NCBI RefSeq assembly: GCF_000069225.1 | Contig: NC_010407.1 | Location: 1,240,001-1,304,000, forward strand | Direction: 5' to 3' | DNA length: 64,000 nt | DNA from: Clavibacter sepedonicus | GTDB taxonomy: Bacteria; Actinomycetota; Actinomycetes; Actinomycetales; Microbacteriaceae | Part shown: positions 53,179 to 64,000 of the stretch, piece by piece | Layout: every line of letters starts with the position of its first letter | Position numbering within the stretch: the first letter of the stretch is position 1 | Notes under the pieces: generated by a model | The model's input: only the letters and a program-made list of their open reading frames with translations | What the model was told of the DNA's origin: nothing | Databases searched by the model: none | Made by a program: the position numbers and the translations under genes

Positions 53179-53793
53179 GTGATCGACGCGGCGTTCTTCG
53201 CGCGCGACGCCGTCGAGGTGGCGCCCGCCCTCCTCGGCGCGATCCTGTCGCGGGACTCCGAGGAGGGCAGGGTCGCCGTCCGCCTCACCGAGGTGGAGGC
53301 GTATCGCGGGGTCGGCGAGGATCCCGGGTCGCACGCCTTCCGAGGGAAGCGGGCGCGCAACGCGACGATGTTCGGCCCGCCCGCGCATCTCTACGCGTAC
53401 TTCACGTACGGCATGCACACGTGCGCGAACATCGTCTGCGGCCCCGAGGGCACGAGCGCCGGCGTGCTGCTGCGTGCCGGCGAGATCGTGGAGGGCGCGG
53501 ATCTCGCCCGGTCCCGGCGCGGCGCGGCCGTCCGCGACCGCGATCTCGCCCGGGGACCGGCGCGGCTGGCCGTCGCCCTCGGGATCCCGCTCGCCGACGA
53601 CGGCGCCGCGCTCGACGCGCCGCCGTACCGGCTGGTGCTCCCGGACGAGCCGCTCGCCCTGCCGGCCGCGGGTCCGCGCGCGGGCGTCTCGGGTCCGGGC
53701 GGCTCCGGTGAGCTCTTCCCCTGGCGCTTCTGGGTGCCGGGCGATCCGACCGTCTCGCCGTATCGCGCGCACGTCCCGCGCGTCCGCCGCTGA
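53179..53793 (+). CDS. DNA-3-methyladenine glycosylase (AAG/MPG family)
   Basis: 204 residues. It excises alkylated purines in base-excision repair. Family motifs: [19 protein letters not shown] (about 36-54) with the catalytic Glu, [20 protein letters not shown] (about 59-78), the [13 protein letters not shown] region and [13 protein letters not shown] (about 130-142). The start is GTG at 53179, 7 bases after the small membrane-protein gene, so it belongs to the argFGH transcript or close to it. tyrS lies about 1.5 kb on, after a minus-strand pair. Confidence 0.92.
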   Translation: MIDAAFFARDAVEVAPALLGAILSRDSEEGRVAVRLTEVEAYRGVGEDPGSHAFRGKRARNATMFGPPAHLYAYFTYGMHTCANIVCGPEGTSAGVLLRAGEIVEGADLARSRRGAAVRDRDLARGPARLAVALGIPLADDGAALDAPPYRLVLPDEPLALPAAGPRAGVSGPGGSGELFPWRFWVPGDPTVSPYRAHVPRVRR

Positions 53794-53811
53794 GCGATCA
53801 GGGCTGTCCTC

Positions 53812-54411
53812 TTACCGGACGACGAGGACGACCGCCGCGCACGTCGCGGCCCACAGCCAGCTCACGAGCGTCCCGATGATGAAGCGCTCGCGCGCCTCCG
53901 CCGCCTCGCCCAGCTCGCTGAAGCGGCCGACGCCCTTGATGGCGATGACCACCGCGAGCGCCTCGGGGTACCCGGCGAGGATGACGGCCACGACGGCCAG
54001 CCGCTCGAGCATGCCGATCGTCGCGCCGCCCCGCAGGACCTCGCGGGTCGGCCGTCGCAGCGCCGACGGGTCGTCCTCGTGCCCGCGCGGCGCCACCAGG
54101 ATCCCGCCGTACGCGCCGGGCGGCACCGAGCCCCGCGTCGCGAGGGCGAGGACGACGGTGGATGCGGATCCTCCGCCCAGCACCGCGAGCACGACCGCGA
54201 CGAGTCCGAGGTACCCGACGACCAGCGGGGACGCGACGCCCCGGAGCGCGAGGCCCAGCACGACCGCCGCGGCGAGAGCGGCCGCGGCCCCGGCGACCAG
54301 GCCGGTGCGCGGTGCGCGCGCGGTGAGCAGCGCGAGCACGAGGGCCGCGGTGGCGAGCACGCAGAGGATTACCCAGGCCGCGACCTCCGCGGGGGTGCCG
54401 GCGGGGATCAC
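53812..54411 (-). CDS. Four-to-five-span membrane protein, partner of the SatD-like gene
   Basis: 199 residues. Hydrophobic segments lie at about 8-28, 33-52, 56-80 and near both ends of the C-terminal third (GMLERLAVVAVILAGYPEAL, LVSWLWAATCAAVVLVV). Between them is a polar loop with ATRGSVPPGAYGGI and PRGHEDD. No catalytic motif is recognised. The GTG at 54411 overlaps the stop of the upstream regulator-like gene (GTGA), so the two are translationally coupled. In other bacteria satD-type genes sit with membrane protein genes, which is the only hint of function. Confidence 0.75.
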   Translation of the reverse strand: MIPAGTPAEVAAWVILCVLATAALVLALLTARAPRTGLVAGAAAALAAAVVLGLALRGVASPLVVGYLGLVAVVLAVLGGGSASTVVLALATRGSVPPGAYGGILVAPRGHEDDPSALRRPTREVLRGGATIGMLERLAVVAVILAGYPEALAVVIAIKGVGRFSELGEAAEARERFIIGTLVSWLWAATCAAVVLVVR

Positions 54412-55079
54412 GAGCGGCCACCTTCCCGGGCCGCGCGCGGTGCGTGCGAGGCACCTGCATCCAGGTGCGCCAGCAGCGCCTCGAGCCCGGGGATCGCGGC
54501 GCGCTCCGCGCGCCATCCGCTCGTGCGCAGACGCGTGCTCACGGCCTGCGGCGTGACCCCGAGCTCGGCGGCCACCTCCCGTTGCGTCCCGCCGCCCGCC
54601 ATGCGGTCGACGACGTCCCAGCCCTGCGGGGTGCGCCGGTCGCGTGCGAGCAGCAGCAGGGTGATGAGCGCCTCCACCTCCGCGGCACCGGGCAGCTCCG
54701 GTGCGTCACCGTCGCCGGAACGCGCGATCGGCGGATCGACCGCGAGCGCGAACCGCGTCGCGCTGCGCTTGGCCGCGGTGACCGCGTCCCGGGCGGCGAT
54801 GAACGCGGGCCCCGTGGCCTCGCGCGTCGCCCGGGGGAGCGGGATCCGCACCGTGCCGATCCCGAGGCCGACGCTCCAGTGCCCCGCGCGCGTGAGCATC
54901 AGCACCATGTCGAGCGCGGTGGCGGCGTCGGCGACGAGCGCCTGCACCTCGTCGCCGGACGTGCGGTCGACCGGGAGCACCAGGCGTCCCTCGTAGCGGG
55001 CCGCGAGGTCGTCCCGTCCCGTCCCGGCGCGATCGATGTCGTGCCGGCTCGCCTTCTGGTCGGCCGTGATGACGAACAT
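54408..55079 (-). CDS. SatD-like protein with C-terminal helix-turn-helix
   Basis: 223 residues. The N-terminus MFVITADQKASRHDIDRAG, then DEVQALVADAATALDMVL and GLGIGTVRIPLP resemble the SatD family (named from an acid-tolerance locus in streptococci). A helix-turn-helix is visible at about 160-185 (GGGTQREVAAELGVTPQAVS then TRLRTSGW), so it may bind DNA. ATG at 55079 follows GAGGAGG on the minus strand. A 22-base palindrome overlaps its predicted promoter, which suggests self-regulation. The family name is moderately certain; the regulatory role is inference. Confidence 0.72.
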   Translation of the reverse strand: MFVITADQKASRHDIDRAGTGRDDLAARYEGRLVLPVDRTSGDEVQALVADAATALDMVLMLTRAGHWSVGLGIGTVRIPLPRATREATGPAFIAARDAVTAAKRSATRFALAVDPPIARSGDGDAPELPGAAEVEALITLLLLARDRRTPQGWDVVDRMAGGGTQREVAAELGVTPQAVSTRLRTSGWRAERAAIPGLEALLAHLDAGASHAPRAAREGGRS

Positions 55080-55100
55080 GCGCCCTCCTCAAGTCCCCGA

Positions 55101-55148
55101 CATTGATGATGGCACATCAATGCCACGCACTTGTCTCTTCGCCATCAA
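55101..55148 (-). promoter_or_regulatory. Promoter and palindromic operator of the SatD-like gene
   Basis: CATTGATG-N6-CATCAATG (55101-55122) is a perfect inverted repeat. Read on the minus strand, a -35 TTGATG (55148-55143), a 17-base spacer and a -10 TGGCAT (55125-55120) place the palindrome over the -10 and start site; the -35 is itself a third CATCAA half-site. Confidence 0.65.
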
Positions 55149-55321
55149 TCCCGGGCCGTTGACGCGCCGTCCTCCCGACGGACCCGAGCCTGCCGCCCAC
55201 CACCGACACCCGGCACGCCGCCGGATCGCATCGCGACGCGGCTCCCGAGCGAGCCCGACGGGACGCCGCCTCACCGCCGTGCCCCACCGGCTCGGGGATG
55301 CCGCGCTGGTACCGTGACCGG

Positions 55322-56626
55322 GTGACGAACGCCGATCCCGACCGCCTCTCCTCCCAGCGCAACGACCCGTCCTTCGAGGACGTGTGGGAGGAGATCGTCT
55401 GGCGCGGGTACGTGCACGTCTCCACCGACCAGGACGCGCTGAAGGAGCTGCTGTCCGGTCCGCCGATCACGTACTACTGCGGCTTCGACCCCACCGCGCC
55501 GAGCCTGCACCTCGGCAACCTCGTGCAGCTCGTGCTGATGCGTCGCCTCCAGCTGGCGGGCCACCGACCGCTCGGCCTCGTGGGCGGGTCGACCGGCCTG
55601 ATCGGCGACCCTCGGCCCACGGCGGAGCGGACCCTCAACACCCCGGAGGTCGTGGCGGAGTGGGTGGGCCGTCTGCAGGCGCAGGTGTCCGCCTTCCTCA
55701 GCCCCGAGGGCGACAACGCCGTCCGCATCGTGAACAACCTCGACTGGACGGCGCCGCTCAGCGCCATCGACTTCCTCCGCGAGGTGGGCAAGCACTTCCG
55801 TGTGGGCACCATGCTCAAGAAGGACGCGGTGAGCGCCCGCCTCAACTCGGACGAGGGCATCAGCTACACGGAGTTCAGCTACCAGATCCTGCAGGGCCTC
55901 GACTTCCGGGAGCTGCACCGCGCATACGGGTGCGTGCTCCAGACCGGCGGCAGCGACCAGTGGGGCAACCTCACCAGCGGCACCGACCTGATCCGGCGGA
56001 GCGAGCGGGCCACGGCGCACGCCATCGGCACGCCGCTGATCACCAACTCCGACGGCACCAAGTTCGGCAAGAGCGAGGGCAACGCCGTGTGGCTGGACCC
56101 GGAGCTTACGAGCCCGTACGCGTTCTACCAGTTCTGGCTCAACACCGATGACGGCGACGTGATCCACCGCCTGCGCGTCTTCACGTTCCTCGACCGGGCT
56201 CGCATCGAGGAGCTGGAGCGCGCCGTGGCGTCCGAGCCCTTCCGTCGCGAGGCCCAGCGGACGCTGGCGTGGGAGGTGACGTCACTGGTGCACGGGGTGG
56301 AGGCGACGGAGTCCGCGATCGCCGCGGCGCAGGCGCTGTTCGGCCAGGGCGAGCTCGCTGCATTGGACGAAGGCACGCTCGAGGCGGTCATCCGCGAGCT
56401 GCCGACCGCGGAGCTGGCTCCCGGCACCACGGTGATCCAGGCGCTCGTCGACACCGGGCTGGTCTCCAGCGCGGGGGAGGCTCGGCGCGCGATCACGCAG
56501 GGCGGGGTGTACGTGAACAACGCCGCGGTGACCGATGCGGCGGCCGTCGTGGACGAACTCCTGCACGGCCGATACGCGGTCCTGCGGCGCGGCAAGAAGA
56601 CGCTCGCGGGGGTCACCGTCGGCTGA
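55322..56626 (+). CDS. tyrS: Tyrosine--tRNA ligase
   Basis: 434 residues. A class I synthetase: the HIGH-type motif is HLGNL (about 58) after GFDPTAPSLHLGN, tyrosine-binding residues lie in SYTEFSYQILQGLDF (about 180), and the KMSKS-type loop is KFGKSEGN (about 247-254). A C-terminal S4 RNA-binding domain (about 370-430, GEARRAITQGGVYVNN) contacts tRNA. GTG at 55322 lies 6 bases after TACCGT (55310-55315); this leaderless start is preferred over an in-frame ATG at 55298 upstream of the -10. Confidence 0.96.
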   Translation: MTNADPDRLSSQRNDPSFEDVWEEIVWRGYVHVSTDQDALKELLSGPPITYYCGFDPTAPSLHLGNLVQLVLMRRLQLAGHRPLGLVGGSTGLIGDPRPTAERTLNTPEVVAEWVGRLQAQVSAFLSPEGDNAVRIVNNLDWTAPLSAIDFLREVGKHFRVGTMLKKDAVSARLNSDEGISYTEFSYQILQGLDFRELHRAYGCVLQTGGSDQWGNLTSGTDLIRRSERATAHAIGTPLITNSDGTKFGKSEGNAVWLDPELTSPYAFYQFWLNTDDGDVIHRLRVFTFLDRARIEELERAVASEPFRREAQRTLAWEVTSLVHGVEATESAIAAAQALFGQGELAALDEGTLEAVIRELPTAELAPGTTVIQALVDTGLVSSAGEARRAITQGGVYVNNAAVTDAAAVVDELLHGRYAVLRRGKKTLAGVTVG

Positions 56627-57183
56627 ATCCGACTCCTACCAGCTATACACCACGACATCCCCGGCGACACGCCCGGGATGTCGTTGGTTTTGCGGGGGTG
56701 GGGTGGTCCGCGTAATGTCTCCTATTGTCGCCGGAACGGGCGGGGAGCTGAGAAGCTTCCGGAGCTGTTCTGGTGTTCTGGATCCTGGTGAAACAGAAGT
56801 TGCCGCGGCTTATGGGTTGCGTGTTTACCATCAACTGAGCTAGGGTCTGATTCCGCTTCCGACGTGAGTGCTGGGCCTGTGTGGTCTGGATCACTCCCAC
56901 GGGGAGCGGTGGAGTGTGAGCTCCGATGGCTGGCTGTGATGGTCGGTGTCGGGAGCGTCCGTTCCTTGAGAACTCAACAGCGTGCACAATGTCAAATGCC
57001 AAATACCCGTTGCGGGTGTCCTTCGGATGCTCGTTTCCGATTCCTTTGGAATACATTTAAACAAACAAGCAAGTCAGTAATGATTTGTTCTGTCGGTTTC
57101 AAACTTGCTGGTTCGTGTTCGATTCCCGTTCACGTCTGGCTTTAGATGTGCCGGCTGCTTTCGGGTGGTCGTGCGTTTAAGCA
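56627..57183 (+). promoter_or_regulatory. rrn promoter region and leader
   Basis: No gene lies in these ~557 bases. P1: -35 TTGCGG (56690-56695), 17 bases, -10 TAATGT (56713-56718). P2: -35 TTGCGT (56817-56822), 18 bases, -10 TAGGGT (56841-56846). The leader carries a TTGAGAACTCAACAGCGTGC element (near 56965-56985) typical of actinobacterial rrn leaders; AATGTCAA (56988-56995) can pair with TTGACATT after the 16S gene (58805-58812). Confidence 0.7.
56652..56690 (+). terminator. tyrS terminator with T-tract
   Basis: A 10-bp stem (56652-56661 with 56675-56684), plus inner GGC/GCC pairs, is followed by TGGTTTTG. The T-tract also contributes the -35 of the rrn promoter. Confidence 0.75.
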
Positions 57184-58706
<1,523 letters not shown>

Positions 58707-59132
58707 AAGGAGCATGTGCACCTCTCCTCTGTATACAGGGAGATCACGGGTGCCAAGTCACGCGTCAGGCGTATGTTCTGGCGGTGGCGCTCATGGGTGG
58801 AACATTGACATTGATGCCGGCTGATGTGCCGGGCTGCTAGTACGCCTCCTTGTGGGGTGGGAAAATGGTCTGGTGTGTCGAGGGCATGTTGCACGCTGTT
58901 GGGTCCTGAGGGACCGGGCCGCACCTTTTGGTGTGTCTGGTTTCTTGTCGGACCCTTTCCGTCGTCCCTTGAGTGGATGGTGGTGGGGTACCGCCCGTAT
59001 ATTGAGAACTACACAGTGGACGCGAGCATCTTAGATTCACCGGTTTACCCGGTGGATCACAAAGATCTATTTATAGATCATTGGTCAATTCTGTCTCCTC
59101 TAGGGGAGGCGAAACGATTCAATCTCATGTGA
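58707..59132 (+). other. 16S-23S internal spacer without tRNA genes
   Basis: About 426 bases. I find no tRNA cloverleaf, as is usual for actinobacteria. It holds TTGACATT (58805-58812), complementary to the 16S leader, and GAACTACACAGTGGACGC (59006-59023), which pairs with sequence after the 23S gene to form the 23S processing stem. Confidence 0.8.
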
Positions 59133-62251
<3,119 letters not shown>

Positions 62252-62262
62252 ACATTTTGCTT

Positions 62263-62280
62263 GCGTCCACTATGTGGTTC
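62263..62280 (+). other. 3' arm of the 23S processing stem
   Basis: GCGTCCACTATGTGGTTC pairs with 59006-59023 across the 23S gene with two non-Watson-Crick positions; four further pairs extend it. This is the expected RNase III substrate. Confidence 0.65.
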
Positions 62281-62368
62281 CCCATATACGGTCGGGTGCT
62301 AATTGAACAACCAGCTTGACTGGTCGATTCATCACATATTTCATGCCCTGTGGGGTGTGTATGAGGTG

Positions 62369-62485
62369 TTTCGGCGGCCATAGCGAGAGGGAAACGCCCG
62401 GTAACATTCCGAACCCGGAAGCTAAGACTCTCAGCGCCGATGGTACTGCAGGGGGGACCCTGTGGGAGAGTAGGACACCGCCGGA
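62369..62485 (+). rRNA. rrf: 5S ribosomal RNA
   Basis: About 117 bases. The conserved loop CCGAACCCGGAAGCTAAG and the closing helix between TTCGGCGG at the 5' end and CCGCCGGA at the 3' end are clear. It follows the 23S gene by about 117 bases, closing a 16S-23S-5S operon. Confidence 0.95.
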
Positions 62486-62507
62486 CTTAACTTGAGAACG
62501 AACGGGG

Positions 62508-62541
62508 AGGCCCGTCGCACATCGTGCGGCGGGCCTTTCTG
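62508..62541 (+). terminator. rrn operon terminator
   Basis: A 13-bp stem (62508-62520 with 62524-62536, one G-U pair) with an ATC loop is followed by TTCTG, 23 bases after 5S. Confidence 0.85.
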
Positions 62542-62843
62542 CGTTAACACGGCCTCCCGATGTCGCGCGGGCACTGTCGGGGGTGGCATCTCGGTCTGGA
62601 CGCGCAGAGTCGCACTACGCCGCAGTGTGATCCCGTCGTCCTGCGGTTTCGGGTGACGTGCTGTCTCCGACGAGATCTCCCATCGGCACCACCTCCGGGC
62701 CGTGCCGATCCTCGGAGCCGGGTGTCGGGTCGGACCCGGTCTCGGCTGTCCCGGCGTCGCCTCACCGGTTAGCCTGGTAGGAGACTTCGGCAGACCCACA
62801 ACACCACAGACATCATCTGGCCTTCGCGGCCGACAGGAGCACA
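62542..62843 (+). other. Intergenic region with promoter of the last gene
   Basis: About 300 bases with no gene I can support. A TAGCCT -10 (62770-62775) would start transcription near 62782, giving a leader of about 60 bases with AGGAG (62835-62839) before the GTG at 62844. Confidence 0.55.
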
Positions 62844-64000
62844 GTGAGCGACTCATCCGATCGAGACAGCCGGCCCGAGGCCCAGGACCGCGGATCGTCG
62901 CACTCCTCTCGCGGGCGCGACGGGTCCATGCCGCCGTATGAGCGGGGATCCTCTGGTGCCCCGCGAGGCCCACGCGACGGTGGGCGGAGCTCCGGCGCTC
63001 GTGGATCGAGCGGGGACCGTGGGGCGCGGGACGACGAGCGCAAGCCCTGGTCGCGCGATGGCGGGGCCGGCCCGGCCCGTCCGGCGCGGGATGGTGAGCG
63101 CAAGCCCTGGTCCAAGGACGGGGGCGGTGCTTCCCGGCCGCAGCGTGATGGGGAGCGCAAGCCCTGGTCGCGCGATGGTGGTGCCGGCCCGGCCCGTCCG
63201 GCGCGGTATGGTGAGCGCAAGCCCTGGTCCAAGGACGGGGGCGGTGCCTCGCGGCCGCAGCGTGATGGGGAGCGCAAGCCCTGGTCGCGCGATGGCGGAG
63301 CCGGGTCGGCCCGGCCCGCGCGCGATGGGGAGCGCAAGCCCTGGTCGCGCGACGGCGGGGCCGGAGTGGCGCTGCCTGCGCGTGATGGGGAGCGGAAGCC
63401 CTGGTCCAAGGACGGCGGCCGAGATTCCGGTGGCCGTGACGCCGGACGTGGCGGCGCTCGACCGCCGCGCGACGGCGACAAGCTCTGGACGCGCGATGGA
63501 CGACCGGCGCGGAACGACCGGGACGCCCCTCGCTACGAGGAGGCCCTGACCGAGGAGCAGCTGCGCGCACGCGAGCTGCGTTCCGTGCGTCCCCGTCATG
63601 AGGATCCGGAGATCCCCGAGGACGTGAAGCCGGGTGACCTCGACCGGATCGCCCGCAACGAGCTGAAGACCCTGAGCAAGGACAACGCCGAGGGCGTCGC
63701 GCAGCATCTGGTGATGGCGGCGCGGCTCATCGACGAGGATCCGGAGCTCGCGCACCGGCACGCGACCTCGGCGGCTCGCCGCGCAGGACGCATCGCGGTG
63801 GTCCGTGAGTCCTTGGCCATCACGGCGTACGCCGTCGGCGACTACGCGCTCGCACTGCGCGAGCTGCGGACCTATCGGCGCATCTCCGGCAAGAACGACC
63901 AGCTCGCCCTCATGGTCGACAGCGAGCGCGGGCAGGGACGCCCCGACAAGGCGCTGGAGCTGGGTCGCTCCGTGCCGAAGGAGACCCTGCCGGCGGCGGA
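62844..64000 (+). CDS. Repeat-rich protein with helical (TPR-like) domain, 3' truncated
   Basis: Starts at GTG 62844 (AGGAG upstream) and is open to the window end, at least 385 residues. Residues 1-60 are Ser/Arg/Gly-rich; about 62-215 hold seven copies of a 19-20-residue unit with core GERKPWSRDGG or GERKPWSKDGG and one degenerate copy (GDKLWTRDG). From about 230 the protein becomes globular and helical: LTEEQLRARELRSVRPRHED, RNELKTLSKDNAEGVAQHLV, ARRAGRIAVVRESLAITAYA and GDYALALRELRTYRRISGK, like tetratricopeptide-type proteins found near tyrS, tlyA and HAD-hydrolase genes in actinobacteria. The Arg/Lys/Trp repeats suggest a disordered nucleic-acid-binding tail; that is inference. Confidence 0.85.
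   Translation, partial: MSDSSDRDSRPEAQDRGSSHSSRGRDGSMPPYERGSSGAPRGPRDGGRSSGARGSSGDRGARDDERKPWSRDGGAGPARPARDGERKPWSKDGGGASRPQRDGERKPWSRDGGAGPARPARYGERKPWSKDGGGASRPQRDGERKPWSRDGGAGSARPARDGERKPWSRDGGAGVALPARDGERKPWSKDGGRDSGGRDAGRGGARPPRDGDKLWTRDGRPARNDRDAPRYEEALTEEQLRARELRSVRPRHEDPEIPEDVKPGDLDRIARNELKTLSKDNAEGVAQHLVMAARLIDEDPELAHRHATSAARRAGRIAVVRESLAITAYAVGDYALALRELRTYRRISGKNDQLALMVDSERGQGRPDKALELGRSVPKETLPAA
63027..63420 (+). repeat. In-frame tandem repeat array, 57-60 base units
   Basis: The core GAGCGCAAGCCCTGG recurs at 63036, 63096, 63153, 63213, 63270, 63330 and (with one change) 63390, so units alternate 60 and 57 bases. The block of two units at about 63051-63167 is nearly identical to the block at about 63168-63284, showing a 117-base duplication. 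Confidence 0.9.

Noticed and set aside
58707-59132. Possible tRNA-Ile or tRNA-Ala in the 16S-23S spacer
   Set aside because: No TTCGANNC arm or acceptor stem could be found; actinobacterial spacers usually lack tRNAs.
63036-63404. Regularly spaced identical 15-base cores resembling a CRISPR array
   Set aside because: The spacing is in frame (57/60 bases), the spacers are themselves repetitive and coding, and no cas genes are nearby.
62431-63570. Minus-strand frames with Arg/Pro/Ala repeats across the last gene
   Set aside because: They mirror the plus-strand repeat array, and the longest would have to read through the 5S rRNA and its terminator. The plus-strand frame has a promoter, an AGGAG and a globular domain.

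Overview
The window is a piece of high-GC actinobacterial chromosome. Gene content and order, codon usage with G/C in most third positions, and a 16S rRNA of Microbacteriaceae type all fit. The closest match I recall is Clavibacter (C. michiganensis group); that is recognition from memory, not a database result. Nearly everything is housekeeping chromosome. I see no insertion sequence, prophage, CRISPR array or tRNA gene.

Layout. 1-1.6 kb: 3' part of pnp. 1.6-5.7 kb: a small accessory block (Pro/Thr-rich membrane protein, PEBP-fold protein, aldo/keto reductase, lipoprotein, PKD-like exported protein). 5.8-9.1 kb: M16 protease, histidine phosphatase, dapB and a small membrane protein. 9.1-13.7 kb: TIGR01777 SDR protein, thyX, dapA, rnj. 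13.9-16.9 kb: a MacAB-like exporter (adaptor, ATPase, permease) whose adaptor carries a frameshift. 17-21.7 kb: ftsK, pgsA, cinA, a ClgR-like regulator, DUF3046. 22-27.7 kb: recA, recX, miaB, miaA, dapF. 27.7-30 kb: an RsmC-like methyltransferase divergent from hflX. 30-31.5 kb: lexA divergent from a LysM protein, with LexA boxes between. 31.6-34.4 kb: hisB, hisH, hisA/priA and an SseB protein. 34.5-37.4 kb: DUF1844, then infC-rpmI-rplT and a SpoU-type methyltransferase. 37.6-41 kb: a glutamate-type ABC importer. 41-44.7 kb: pheST. 44.8-53 kb: argCJBD and argFGH. 53-55.1 kb: a 45-residue membrane protein, an alkyladenine glycosylase, and a SatD-like regulator with a membrane partner. 55.3-56.6 kb: tyrS. 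57.2-62.5 kb: an rrn operon (16S-23S-5S). 62.8 kb to the end: a repeat-rich protein that runs off the window.

How the genes work together. dapB, dapA and dapF lie in three separate places and supply the meso-diaminopimelate/lysine pathway. recA, recX, lexA and the LysM protein form an SOS module; LexA-like boxes overlap the promoters of recA, lexA and the LysM gene, which suggests the LysM protein is a damage-induced division inhibitor like YneA or Rv2719c/ChiZ. The arg genes give the ornithine-to-arginine pathway from ArgC to ArgH, in two transcription units and without an argR between argF and argG.

Regulatory style. Many genes have a TANNNT -10 element ending 6-8 bases before the start codon and no Shine-Dalgarno sequence, so leaderless mRNAs look common; I used this to choose starts. 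infC appears to start at AUC, since its frame has no ATG, GTG or TTG between the upstream stop and a codon well inside the conserved protein.
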